Part shown: one piece after another, positions 25,092-33,267 of the stretch | How the letters are laid out: the number at the start of each line of letters is the position of its first letter | Numbering within the stretch: position 1 is the first letter of the stretch | Assembly: GCF_022827545.1 (NCBI RefSeq) | Contig: NZ_CP094669.1 | Coordinates: 4,395,001 to 4,459,000 of the forward strand | DNA length: 64,000 nucleotides | Direction: 5' to 3' | Source of the DNA: Hymenobacter tibetensis | GTDB lineage: Bacteria; Bacteroidota; Bacteroidia; Cytophagales; Hymenobacteraceae | Translations under genes and position numbers: made by a program | The notes under the pieces: model-generated | Seen by the model: the letters and a program-made list of their open reading frames with translations, nothing else | Databases searched by the model: none | Told to the model about the DNA's origin: nothing

Positions 25092-26060
25092 CTATTGCGG
25101 CGGCAACACGGTGTCCAACCAGTCAAACACGGCTTGGTAAGCAGCCGTGCGGGCAGCCGGCGCCGAAAGAAACAAGTCGTGGATGCCGCCTTCAATGGCT
25201 TTCACGGTTACGTTGGGGCCGAGCCGCGGCCCTAGCTGCCGGATGTGCTGCACATCCAAGACAATATCGGCCCGCAGAAAGTCGTCGGACCACTTGCGGC
25301 TGTAGGCGGTGCGGTCGGAGTGCAGCACTAGCACGGGCATGGGCAGTTGTAGCCCGCGCCGCACCTGCCGGTGGCCGGCCCGGATAGCGCGCAACCAGCC
25401 AGCGTTGATGTGGAACACGCGGTTGGGTTTCCAGGCCAGGTCGTAGTCCCACTGCCCCCGGTAGGCCCGGTGCAAACTCTGGCCGTATGTGTCGGACAGG
25501 CTGGCTGGCAGTTTGAGGTCGGGCAGTAAGGCTCCTAGGCGCGTTACGAGCGGTACGCCAAGCTTCCGATACCACGGCTGAAACAAGTCGAAAAACGGAC
25601 TATTCAGTACCAAGGCCGCCAGCCCGGCCTTTGGCCGAGCCTGAGCATAAAGCGAAACAATAAGGCCGCCCGTGGAATGGCCGCTAAGCACAAGCGTGGT
25701 GCTGCCCTCGGCCCGAACAACGGCTAGCGCAGCATCCAGATCCTCATAATATTCGGCGAGGTCACGCACGTTGTTGGGCCACTGGTGGCGGAGCAAGGCC
25801 CGCCCGTATTTGCGCAGGTCCAGGGCGTAGAACCGAAAGCCGTGCGCGGCATATTCGGCGGCGAGGTCGCGCTGGAAGAAGTAGTCGTTGAAGCCATGCA
25901 CGTAGAGCACGGCCCGCGTGGTGGCGGGCGGGTGGCAATGCCGCACGAGCGTGGCCCGTACTTCGCCTTCATAATCAGGAGGCTGAGGCAAGTGGCACAG
26001 TTGAAAATCAGGGCCAAGCGGATCGGGCAGGTAGGTGTCAGGGGCTGGAGAAGAGGCCAT
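25092..26060 (-). CDS. Alpha/beta hydrolase (serine aminopeptidase/lysophospholipase type)
   Basis: 322 aa from the ATG at 26060; the longer frame adds an unlikely extension. Serine-hydrolase fold with 'AVLYVHGFNDYFFQ' (oxyanion region), 'DLRKYGRALLRHQ', the nucleophile elbow LSGHSTGGLI (Ser), and the His in 'IEGGIHDLF'. The Asp lies in 'VLVLHSDRTAYS'. It resembles the S33/monoacylglycerol-lipase-type Hydrolase_4 family. No signal peptide, so it is likely cytoplasmic. Lipid ester is the probable substrate class; not provable from sequence. Confidence 0.85.
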   Translation of the reverse strand: MASSPAPDTYLPDPLGPDFQLCHLPQPPDYEGEVRATLVRHCHPPATTRAVLYVHGFNDYFFQRDLAAEYAAHGFRFYALDLRKYGRALLRHQWPNNVRDLAEYYEDLDAALAVVRAEGSTTLVLSGHSTGGLIVSLYAQARPKAGLAALVLNSPFFDLFQPWYRKLGVPLVTRLGALLPDLKLPASLSDTYGQSLHRAYRGQWDYDLAWKPNRVFHINAGWLRAIRAGHRQVRRGLQLPMPVLVLHSDRTAYSRKWSDDFLRADIVLDVQHIRQLGPRLGPNVTVKAIEGGIHDLFLSAPAARTAAYQAVFDWLDTVLPPQ

Positions 26061-26309
26061 GCTGCGAATACGGAAATAGCCGGAAAAATGGCTACGCGAA
26101 AAGACAACGCGCCTGCCGCTAGTGGACAAGACGCCTAGTGATGCTCATTGCTTTCTGTCAGCACCTAATGGCCACCATGCAGCGTCGAGCATTGACTTTT
26201 CCTTTTATATGAATTGCCAGATACTAAGCCTGGCTTTATAGTCGTTCAAGAGACAAAGCAAGTCTGCCTGCCCTGTGCACTACCTGCGGGCTTGCACTAC
26301 TCTCTTCTC

Positions 26310-27074
26310 ATGCGTCTTCTTGCCCTGCTGGCTGCGGCCCTGCTGCTGACTCTGTGTGCCCGCTCTGCATCACCCCTCACCCGGTCTTTCCCGGATCCAG
26401 ACCCTGTTTTTCGCGCCCAACAACAGCAGTACCCGCGGGTGCGAGACGCCTACGCCACCCACGAAACCGAGCTGCACGCGCTGCTGCGCCGCCACGGCAT
26501 TGCTGCAGGACGGTTGGAGCTTTATTCACGAGCCTTCAAGATTGGGCGCCGCCTAGAAGCCTGGGGCCGCGAGCAGGGTACGGGGGAGTTTGTGCTGTTG
26601 CGCACGTATCGGCTGGCGGGCACCTCGGGCACGCTCGGCCCCAAGCGCCAATCCGGCGACGGACAAATACCCGAAGGCTTCTATCACATCAACCGGTTCA
26701 ACCCGGCCAGCACCTACCACCTCTCCCTGGGCCTCGACTACCCCAACGCCGCCGACTTGCGCCAGGCCGCACCCAACCCCGGCGGCGACATTTTCATTCA
26801 CGGCTCCGACGTGACGGTGGGTTGCCTGCCTATCACTGATGCGGGCATCCGGGAGCTGTACGTGCTGGCCGTGGAGGCCCGCAGCACCGGCCAAACGGAT
26901 ATTGCCGTTCACATTTTCCCGTTTGAAATGACCGCCGCCAACCTGGCCCGCCGCGCCACCAGCCCGCACCACATGTTCTGGCTGGGTCTACTCCCTGGCT
27001 ACCAGTATTTCGAAGAAACTCACCAGCTTCCTATCATGCGTGTGGATGCCGGGGGCGCGTACGCCGTGGAGTAG
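26310..27074 (+). CDS. L,D-transpeptidase-family protein (YafK/YkuD-like)
   Basis: 254 aa from ATG 26310, with an N-terminal signal (MRLLALLAAALLLTLCA; a Cys at 16 could make it a lipoprotein). The YkuD-type catalytic domain carries HGSDVTVGC, matching the H-x6-GC motif with catalytic Cys. Upstream elements include 'ELYSRAFKIGRRLEAW' and 'IPEGFYHINRFNPAS', which are characteristic of the YafK-like branch. Such enzymes form or cleave 3-3 crosslinks or anchor proteins to peptidoglycan. It is followed 33 bp later by the NUDIX gene in the same direction. Confidence 0.88.
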   Translation: MRLLALLAAALLLTLCARSASPLTRSFPDPDPVFRAQQQQYPRVRDAYATHETELHALLRRHGIAAGRLELYSRAFKIGRRLEAWGREQGTGEFVLLRTYRLAGTSGTLGPKRQSGDGQIPEGFYHINRFNPASTYHLSLGLDYPNAADLRQAAPNPGGDIFIHGSDVTVGCLPITDAGIRELYVLAVEARSTGQTDIAVHIFPFEMTAANLARRATSPHHMFWLGLLPGYQYFEETHQLPIMRVDAGGAYAVE

Positions 27075-27077
27075 CCG

Positions 27078-27085
27078 TAGCTTTG
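27078..27085 (+). promoter_or_regulatory. TAnnTTTG -7 box before the NUDIX gene
   Basis: TAGCTTTG matches the Bacteroidota -7 consensus exactly, 23 bp upstream of the NUDIX ATG. No clear -33 TTG partner is present, so it is only a candidate. Confidence 0.35.
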
Positions 27086-27107
27086 CGCTACCGCTTAACT
27101 TGCTGCT

Positions 27108-27668
27108 ATGCCTGCCCTCCTTACCCCCGACGATTTTCCTATTCCGAAAAACCTGCGCAACGCTGCCGTACTGGTGCCTGTTTTTCGCGACGCCGCCGGC
27201 GAGCTACACGTTGTGATGGTTCGGCGCAGTGGTTTCGGTATTCATGGCGGGGAGCTGGCTTTTCCTGGTGGCAAGCACGAGCCCACCGACGCCTCATTGC
27301 TGGCTACGGCGCTGCGTGAAGCCGAGGAAGAAGTGGGCTTAGCGGCCACCAACGTGGAAATACTAGCCACGCTGCCCACCGTAGACATACCCACGGGCTT
27401 CCGCGTTGCGCCTTTTCTGGGGAAGATCCGCCGGCCAGAGGTGTGGCAGTGGCAGCAGCGCGAAGTGGAAGAAGTGCTGGAGATTCCGCTGCGCCACCTC
27501 GCTGACCCTGCCCAGCACACCGAGGAAGACTGGCAGCTCCCTGGGTGGCCTGGCCCCCGCCGGGTGGCTTTTTACCGCATTGCAGGTGGCTACAAGCTAT
27601 GGGGCGCGAGCTACCGCATCATCACGCCCCTGATTCCGCTGCTCCTCAACGGAGAGCTGGCGAGCTAG
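27108..27668 (+). CDS. NUDIX hydrolase, CoA pyrophosphatase-like
   Basis: 186-aa NUDIX hydrolase. The NUDIX box runs from GGKHEPTDASL to ALREAEEEVGL (about 52-76), with REAEEEVG supplying the metal ligands. Upstream sequence 'AAVLVPVFRDAAGELHVVMV' and the segment RRSGFGIHGGELAFPGGK match the CoA-pyrophosphatase (NudL/PcD1) branch, which cleaves CoA and its derivatives. It starts at an ATG (27108). Cytoplasmic. Confidence 0.88.
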   Translation: MPALLTPDDFPIPKNLRNAAVLVPVFRDAAGELHVVMVRRSGFGIHGGELAFPGGKHEPTDASLLATALREAEEEVGLAATNVEILATLPTVDIPTGFRVAPFLGKIRRPEVWQWQQREVEEVLEIPLRHLADPAQHTEEDWQLPGWPGPRRVAFYRIAGGYKLWGASYRIITPLIPLLLNGELAS

Positions 27669-27782
27669 GAACAAGGCGGCAGGCATTCAGGTGGCAGAAG
27701 CAACACGTTTGGGCTCTTGCACGCACGGCTTCATCATATCTGGCACGAAATTACGTTAAGGTGCTGCTGTTATCTTTCCGAC

Positions 27783-28880
27783 ATGAAACGACTTCTTTTT
27801 CTGCTTCTCACACTTCTGCCTGCGGCTGCCTGGGCGCAGGGCGAACAAAGCATCTGGTATTTCGGGCAACAAGCCGGGCTGACTTTCCCGGTAGGCGGGG
27901 GCGCCCCCACGCCCTTGCTGAACAGCAAAATGACCACCTATGAGGGCTCGGCGGTAGCGACCAATGCGCAGGGCCAACTGCTGTTCTACACCAACGGGGA
28001 GAACATCTTCAACCGCCAGCACGCCCTCATGCCCAATGGCCGCGGCCTAACGGGCTCCAGCGCCAGCACCCAAAGTGCCCTCATCGTGCCGGACCCCGGC
28101 AGCGGCAATATCTTCTACGTGTTTACGGTGGGTGCCCAGGGCGGCAAGGAAGGCTTCCGCTACTCGGTAGTGGACATGACCCGCGACAATGGCCTCGGCG
28201 ACGTCCCCCGCGCCAACCTGCTGCTCATCTCACCGGTAGCCGAAAAACTAACCGCCGTGCGCCACCAAAACGGCCGCGACGTGTGGGTGGTGGCGCATCG
28301 GTGGAACTCTAATGCCTTCGTGAGCTACCTCATTACCGCCGATGGCGTAGCCGGTAAACCCATCCTGAGCAACGTAGGGGGCATGCACGCCGGCCCCGGG
28401 CGTAATGCTATTGGCGCCATGAAGTTCTCGCCTGATGGCCGCAAGATAGCCGTGGCCGTGTGGCGCGAAGCCAACCGCTACGAGGTCTTCGATTTCGACC
28501 GCACCACGGGACAGGTGAAGAATCCGAAAGTGTTTTCGCCGTATCCTGAAGCGTACGGCATCGAGTTTTCGCCCGATGGCACCAAGCTCTACGGTTCCAC
28601 CAACGGCGAAGGCGGCGGCCAGGCCCAGATCATCCAGTTTGACTTGAAAACAGGCAGCGCCACGGTTATCGGCAAATCAGCCAACCGCAAAGTGGGCCAG
28701 CTCCAACGTGCCCCCGATGGCAAGATCTACGTGGCTCGCGAAGACAACCCCTTCCTCGGCGTCATTCCCAACCCCAACGCCGATGGCACCGCTGCCAAAT
28801 ACGTGGACGACGGCCTGAAACTAGGCGGCCGCCGCAGCAAGCTCGGCCTCCCCAATTTCATCACCGAACCAGGCAAATAA
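27783..28880 (+). CDS. Exported WD40/PD40-like repeat protein
   Basis: 364-aa exported protein with the signal MKRLLFLLLTLLPAAAWAQ from the ATG at 27783. It opens with 'IWYFGQQAGLTFP', the opening I associate with large Bacteroidota gliding/T9SS surface proteins, then repeats with 'GAMKFSPDGRKIAVAVW' and 'GIEFSPDGTKLYGSTNG' (PD40-like blades), suggesting a beta-propeller. Unlike its larger relatives it ends soon after the propeller with no visible sorting domain, so it may stay in the periplasm. A near-consensus TATCTTTC lies 10-15 bp before the start. Function unknown. Confidence 0.75.
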   Translation: MKRLLFLLLTLLPAAAWAQGEQSIWYFGQQAGLTFPVGGGAPTPLLNSKMTTYEGSAVATNAQGQLLFYTNGENIFNRQHALMPNGRGLTGSSASTQSALIVPDPGSGNIFYVFTVGAQGGKEGFRYSVVDMTRDNGLGDVPRANLLLISPVAEKLTAVRHQNGRDVWVVAHRWNSNAFVSYLITADGVAGKPILSNVGGMHAGPGRNAIGAMKFSPDGRKIAVAVWREANRYEVFDFDRTTGQVKNPKVFSPYPEAYGIEFSPDGTKLYGSTNGEGGGQAQIIQFDLKTGSATVIGKSANRKVGQLQRAPDGKIYVAREDNPFLGVIPNPNADGTAAKYVDDGLKLGGRRSKLGLPNFITEPGK

Positions 28881-28994
28881 GCACTGCGCTTGCCAGGTAG
28901 TAAAGCTGACTGTAAGGCTGTTCGGCACCCACCAGACTCCTTGTCAGGAAACGACATAAGGCACTCCGTCTTCCCAAAGAATTGCTTGTTACAC

Positions 28995-29034
28995 GCAACA
29001 CGCCCTTGCCGTTCGAATGGCAAGGGCGTGTTGC
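28995..29034. terminator. Hairpin terminator between convergent genes
   Basis: Perfect 16-bp arms GCAACACGCCCTTGCC / GGCAAGGGCGTGTTGC (28995-29010, 29019-29034) between convergent genes ending at 28880 (+) and 29088 (-). Confidence 0.85.
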
Positions 29035-29087
29035 ATTTGAGGCTTGCGCAGTTAAAGAAAGGGCAATTCTACCGCCGGTCATCTAAG

Positions 29088-30503
29088 CTACTCTCGGGTG
29101 CCTTTGCCTATTTTGAGCCGCAGAAAGCCCATGGCTAGAGAGCCGTAAGGATTTTTGTCGTCGGTGAGGATGCCGCGCAGGTCGCGGGTGCTGAAGCCTA
29201 GCTCGTAGGCGTTGGAGGCAATGGCAAAGCCCACTGGGAAACCGGTGCCGTAGCCACCGCCCGAGCTGATGCCTGTGCTCAGCCGAATCCACTTTAGGGG
29301 CTTCACATCGATACCCAGCCCGTAAAAGGTGTCCGGCAGGTTGCCGGCTACGTTGTTCATCGGCTGCGTTACATCAAAGCCCACTTCCAAGCGGGTGCCC
29401 ACTTTGAGGCCAACCCCAGCGCGGAACTTGGTGGGCAGATTGGCGCTCTGCTTCTGTGCGGGCTTGTACTGCAGCAAACTATCGGTGCCGTTGGCAAAGA
29501 GGTCGGCTAGCTCCGTCACGAACTCGTAGCTATTCACGCCGTTGGAGCGGAGGCGCCGCAGCTTCTGATCGTTGGCTACCAGTAGGTTACCTTCCCAGGT
29601 CATCGTACCAATGTCGGTTACCGATACGCCCGCACGAACCATCTTGCCTATTTCGGCAGCCAAACCCAGGTCGAAGCCATTGCCTTTTCCCACGGGTTGC
29701 AGCAGCTTGTCGTTGTCTTGCTGGCGGTTGAAGGAGGGGTTGTTGGTGATGAGCTTGCCGTAATCCACATCAAACTTCGGCGAAAGGGCACTGTAAGCTT
29801 CCAGCTTGCCGTTTTCCGACCGAATATCCACTACTCCCAACCCCTGAATGTAGCGGTAGCCAACGCCTCCGGAAAGCTTGAGGCCAGGCAAACTCAGGAC
29901 GTTACGCCCGTAGGCAATGTTGTATTCGTTGTAGGCGGCCAACTGCACAGCCGTGCCATCCATCACCTCTGAAATAAGCGGGGCGGTAGCAGGGTTGAAG
30001 TTGGCAGGGTAAATAGGGGCGTCTTTGCCCAGGAACAGCAGTTCCGCCGTGTTTTTGTTGAGGGCCAGGTGGCCAGTCACGCGTTGCCGCATGTTGAACG
30101 CGAAGCTCCCTACCACTGGCAGCACCACCGACAAGGCAACGGAAGTCGCATCCACACTCAGGTTGAGCGTATTGTCGGAAGTGAACGCGCGGGCCAGCTC
30201 CAGCTTTTCGGAGCGGGTCAGGTCTTCGCCGGCGCGTCTCACAAAGTTCTCTAGCTGCGGCCGGGTCAAGGACTGCGACCCTACGCCGATACCAAACTCC
30301 CCAATGGTCAGCGCAACCCGCGCGTTGCCGCTTCGGCCCAAATTGGCCGGGTTGATGCCAATGGCTTGGTAGTCGGTTACGAACGTGTTGGAGACTCCGC
30401 CCCGGGCTACATTCGAGAAATTGCTTAAATCAGTCTGAGCTTGAACGGCTCTGCCTGAAGCACATAAAGCAAGAAAAAAGAGAAAGGGAGTAGAAATTCT
30501 CAT
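29088..30503 (-). CDS. DUF5723-family protein, paralogue A
   Basis: 471 aa from the ATG at 30503: signal peptide MRISTPFLFFLALCASG..., then the family opening 'NTFVTDYQAIGINPANLGRS'. It is a predicted outer-membrane or periplasmic beta-rich protein of Bacteroidota without known function; family assignment rests on that opening and length. It is a close relative of the next gene upstream (30724-32136), matching throughout from the 'DYQAIGINPANLGR' block to the C-terminal 'DLRGILTDDKNPYGSLAMGF'. It is preceded by two tandem palindromes (30545-30589). Confidence 0.8.
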   Translation of the reverse strand: MRISTPFLFFLALCASGRAVQAQTDLSNFSNVARGGVSNTFVTDYQAIGINPANLGRSGNARVALTIGEFGIGVGSQSLTRPQLENFVRRAGEDLTRSEKLELARAFTSDNTLNLSVDATSVALSVVLPVVGSFAFNMRQRVTGHLALNKNTAELLFLGKDAPIYPANFNPATAPLISEVMDGTAVQLAAYNEYNIAYGRNVLSLPGLKLSGGVGYRYIQGLGVVDIRSENGKLEAYSALSPKFDVDYGKLITNNPSFNRQQDNDKLLQPVGKGNGFDLGLAAEIGKMVRAGVSVTDIGTMTWEGNLLVANDQKLRRLRSNGVNSYEFVTELADLFANGTDSLLQYKPAQKQSANLPTKFRAGVGLKVGTRLEVGFDVTQPMNNVAGNLPDTFYGLGIDVKPLKWIRLSTGISSGGGYGTGFPVGFAIASNAYELGFSTRDLRGILTDDKNPYGSLAMGFLRLKIGKGTRE

Positions 30504-30544
30504 AGGACAGAGCAAGGAAATTTTATGACTAAAAGGATAGCAAA

Positions 30545-30589
30545 TAGAGGTATATATATACACCTCTACAATACCTAGTTCTAGGTATT
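30545..30589. promoter_or_regulatory. Two adjacent palindromes upstream of paralogue A
   Basis: TAGAGGT/ACCTCTA (30545-30551 and 30562-30568, around TATATA) and AATACCTAG/CTAGGTATT (30570-30578, 30581-30589). They sit 40-85 bp before the ATG at 30503, consistent with operators or 5'-leader hairpins. Confidence 0.4.
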
Positions 30590-30637
30590 TTTCGCGCTTC
30601 CAGCCCCCTACCGCCTCGCTTGTGAGAGAGATGTAAG

Positions 30638-30682
30638 CAGAAAGAGACCCGGCTGCATTTGTCGCAACCGGGTCTCTTTCTG
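30638..30682. terminator. Hairpin terminator downstream of paralogue B
   Basis: Perfect 15-bp arms CAGAAAGAGACCCGG / CCGGGTCTCTTTCTG (30638-30652, 30668-30682), just past the stop of the 30724 gene; this makes the two DUF5723 genes separate transcription units. Confidence 0.8.
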
Positions 30683-30723
30683 ATTAGCCTTTCCGCCTTG
30701 TTCTTGTGCCCTTGCAAATGAAC

Positions 30724-32136
30724 TTACTGCGTTTTACCTCCGAATTTGAACCGCAAAAAACCGGTTGCCAACGACACGTACGGGTTTTTGTTGCTCAACG
30801 CCCCCGGCAAGTCGCGGGTACTAATACCTCCCTCATATACACTGGTAGACACGGTGATACCCAGCGGCACGCTTAGCCCGTAGCCGGCACCACCCGTCAG
30901 GCCGCTACTCAGCCGCAGCCAGCTCAAGGGCTTGTAATCAATGCCAGCTCCTACGAAGGGCGAAACCAGGTTACCGGCTACGTTATTGAGGGGCAATGTC
31001 ACGTCGAGCCCGGTTTCCAAGAACTCACTGATGCGCACTCCCGCCCCGAGCCGCATCTTGGCAGGTAGGTTGGCCCGCCGATCCTGGCCGGTTTGGTACT
31101 GAAACAAACTGTCGGTACCGGAGGCAAAGATTTCCGCCGCCTCCTTGAAGAAGTCGTAGCTGCCTACCCCTGCCGATTTCAGCTTTTTCAACTTCTGATC
31201 GTTGGCAGTGAGCAGGTTGCCTTCCCAAGTCATGTTGCCGATATCCGTAACGGCTGCCCCCAGCCGCACCACTTTGCCTACTTCCGCAGCCAAGCCCAGG
31301 TCGAAACCGTGGCCCTTGCCTACGGGTTGGAGGCCATTGGTACGAGTCTCGAAGTTGAAGTTCGGATTGCTAGCCAGGGTGCCGTAGTCGATGTTGAACA
31401 CCGCCGACAAAGAGCTGTACGCCTGTAAGTCGCCGGGCTTCACGCGTACGTCTACAATGCCCACGCCCTGAACGTAGCGGTAGCCAGCTCCTGCCGACAG
31501 TTGGAACAAGGGCAGATCCACAATGCGTCTTCCCCAGGCAATATTGAACTCATTCAGGGCCGAAAACTGAAACTGCGTGCCGTCGAGCGCCTCTGACACT
31601 AGGGGAATGTTTGTAGCACTGGCCGAGGTATAAATGGGCGCTTCGCTTCCCAAAAACAGCAGTTCCGCCGCGTTCTTGTTCAGCTCCACGTGGCCCGACG
31701 ACCGCAGCCGGTTGCTAATGGCAATGCCGCCCAGCGCTGGTATCTGCACGGCCAAACCCAGCGTGGTTACGTCGGCTTGCAAGTTCAGGGCGTTGTCGGA
31801 GGTGAAAGCAGTGGCTAGCTCCTGCTTGTCGGCAGCGGACAACTCTTCGTTGGTGTTGTAGATGAACTTGCGCAGCTGGTTGCGCGTGAGCGACTTGGAA
31901 CCAAGCCCCGCCCCTACTTCGCCAATGGTAAATGCTACGCGGGCACCGCCCACGCGGCCCAGGTTGGCCGGGTTGATGCCAATGGCCTGGTAGTCGTTGG
32001 CGAAGGTGGTGGCCACGCCCCCGCGGCCAGTGGCCGTGAAGTTGCTTAGCTCACTTTGGGCGTGCCCAGAAAAGGAAGTTCCCAGCAGAGCAGCAGTCAG
32101 CAGAGCGTAGAAGTTGTTGTTCATAGCGGTGGTCAT
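30724..32136 (-). CDS. DUF5723-family protein, paralogue B
   Basis: 470 aa (ATG at 32136; another ATG at 32124 is possible). Signal peptide to about residue 26 (SFSGHAQ), then 'TTFANDYQAIGINPANLGRV' and a long beta-rich barrel-like region. It is clearly homologous end to end with the gene at 29088-30503, with many identical blocks such as 'PVGKGHGFDLGLAAEVGK' and 'GNMTWEGNLLTANDQKL'. Tandem duplication is the simplest origin. Location is likely the outer membrane; function is unknown. It is divergent from meaB. Confidence 0.8.
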   Translation of the reverse strand: MTTAMNNNFYALLTAALLGTSFSGHAQSELSNFTATGRGGVATTFANDYQAIGINPANLGRVGGARVAFTIGEVGAGLGSKSLTRNQLRKFIYNTNEELSAADKQELATAFTSDNALNLQADVTTLGLAVQIPALGGIAISNRLRSSGHVELNKNAAELLFLGSEAPIYTSASATNIPLVSEALDGTQFQFSALNEFNIAWGRRIVDLPLFQLSAGAGYRYVQGVGIVDVRVKPGDLQAYSSLSAVFNIDYGTLASNPNFNFETRTNGLQPVGKGHGFDLGLAAEVGKVVRLGAAVTDIGNMTWEGNLLTANDQKLKKLKSAGVGSYDFFKEAAEIFASGTDSLFQYQTGQDRRANLPAKMRLGAGVRISEFLETGLDVTLPLNNVAGNLVSPFVGAGIDYKPLSWLRLSSGLTGGAGYGLSVPLGITVSTSVYEGGISTRDLPGALSNKNPYVSLATGFLRFKFGGKTQ

Positions 32137-32271
32137 TTGCGTAGAGGACAGAATAAGTTGAAGAACAACCTATTTCTTCAAATGTACTATATGGGCTAGC
32201 TTGCAGGCGCAATACGTTGTTGCCAGCGTTTTTATTGCTTGTGCTAGCTGTTCCCTGTCCTCCGCGTCTTG

Positions 32272-33249
32272 ATGGCCAAACGCTTTTCTGTTTCCGAGTA
32301 CACCGATGGCGTCCTGAGTGGCAACCGCGTCATGCTGAGCCGCGCCATTACGCTGGTGGAAAGCACGCTCCCCTCCGACCAAGCACTGGCGCAGCAGGTG
32401 CTGAACAATGTGCTGCCGCACGCGGGTCGTTCCATACGGCTGGGTATCACGGGCGTGCCGGGTGTGGGCAAAAGCACGTTCATTGAAGCCCTGGGCCTGC
32501 ATCTGGTTGATGCGCACGGGCACCGCCTAGCCGTTCTGGCCGTAGACCCCAGCAGCCAACGCAGCGGCGGCAGCATCCTCGGCGACAAAACCCGTATGAA
32601 TCTGTTGGCTGCGCACCCACAGGCATTTATCCGTCCTTCTCCTGCCGGGCGCAGCCTGGGGGGCGTTACGCGGGCTACCCGTGAAGCTATGGCGCTTTGC
32701 GAAGCGGCCGGCCACGATGTTATTTTTGTGGAGACGGTAGGCGTAGGGCAAAGCGAAACCGCCGTGCACGGCATGGTCGACTTCTTTCTGCTGCTGATGC
32801 TAGCCGGAGCCGGCGACGAGCTGCAAGGCATCAAGAAAGGCATTATGGAAATGGCCGACGCAGTTACCATCACCAAAGCCGACGGCGACAACGAATTGCC
32901 CTCACGCCGGGCCCGCCGCGAGTACCAAAATGCCCTCCACCTTTTCCCGCTGGCCCCTAGCGCCTGGTCGCCTCTCGTCACTACTAGTTCGGCGCTCACC
33001 GGCGCTGGCGTGCCCGAGGTCTGGGAGATTGTGCAGAAGTACGTGCAGCAAACCCAAGCCAGCGGCTATTTCCAGCGGCGTCGCCAAGAGCAAAACCTGC
33101 ACTGGCTCCACGAAACCATTCGCGAAACGCTGGAAACCCGCTTCTTTGCCCGCCCCGAGGTAAAGCAGCAGCTCTCCACAGTGCAGCAGCGCGTGTTGGC
33201 CGGCCAACAGTCGGCCTTTAGCGCCGCTTCAGAACTGTTGGGCTTGTAG
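32272..33249 (+). CDS. meaB: Methylmalonyl-CoA mutase-associated GTPase MeaB
   Basis: 325-aa G3E-type GTPase that delivers and protects adenosylcobalamin on methylmalonyl-CoA mutase. Start at ATG 32272 (preceded by an in-frame TTG). The P-loop GVPGVGKST is at 61-69, followed by 'VLAVDPSSQRSGGSILGDKT' (switch region), 'VIFVETVGVGQSE' (G3), and 'ITKADGDNE' in place of NKxD (G4). The family's C-terminal helical dimerisation region is present. Its client genes mutA and mutB are at 3.8-7.9 kb in this window, so the pathway is encoded locally but not in one operon. Confidence 0.95.
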   Translation: MAKRFSVSEYTDGVLSGNRVMLSRAITLVESTLPSDQALAQQVLNNVLPHAGRSIRLGITGVPGVGKSTFIEALGLHLVDAHGHRLAVLAVDPSSQRSGGSILGDKTRMNLLAAHPQAFIRPSPAGRSLGGVTRATREAMALCEAAGHDVIFVETVGVGQSETAVHGMVDFFLLLMLAGAGDELQGIKKGIMEMADAVTITKADGDNELPSRRARREYQNALHLFPLAPSAWSPLVTTSSALTGAGVPEVWEIVQKYVQQTQASGYFQRRRQEQNLHWLHETIRETLETRFFARPEVKQQLSTVQQRVLAGQQSAFSAASELLGL

Positions 33250-33267
33250 CCCGAAAATCAGCGCGGT

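Noticed and set aside
32158..32181. TTGAAGAA / TTCTTCAA palindrome between the divergent DUF5723 and meaB genes
   Set aside because: Eight-base arms alone, no second copy; could be an operator but not supported enough to list.
32244..32999. 251-codon frame antisense to meaB
   Set aside because: Opposite the conserved GTPase motifs of meaB, Ser/Arg-rich, no recognisable domain.
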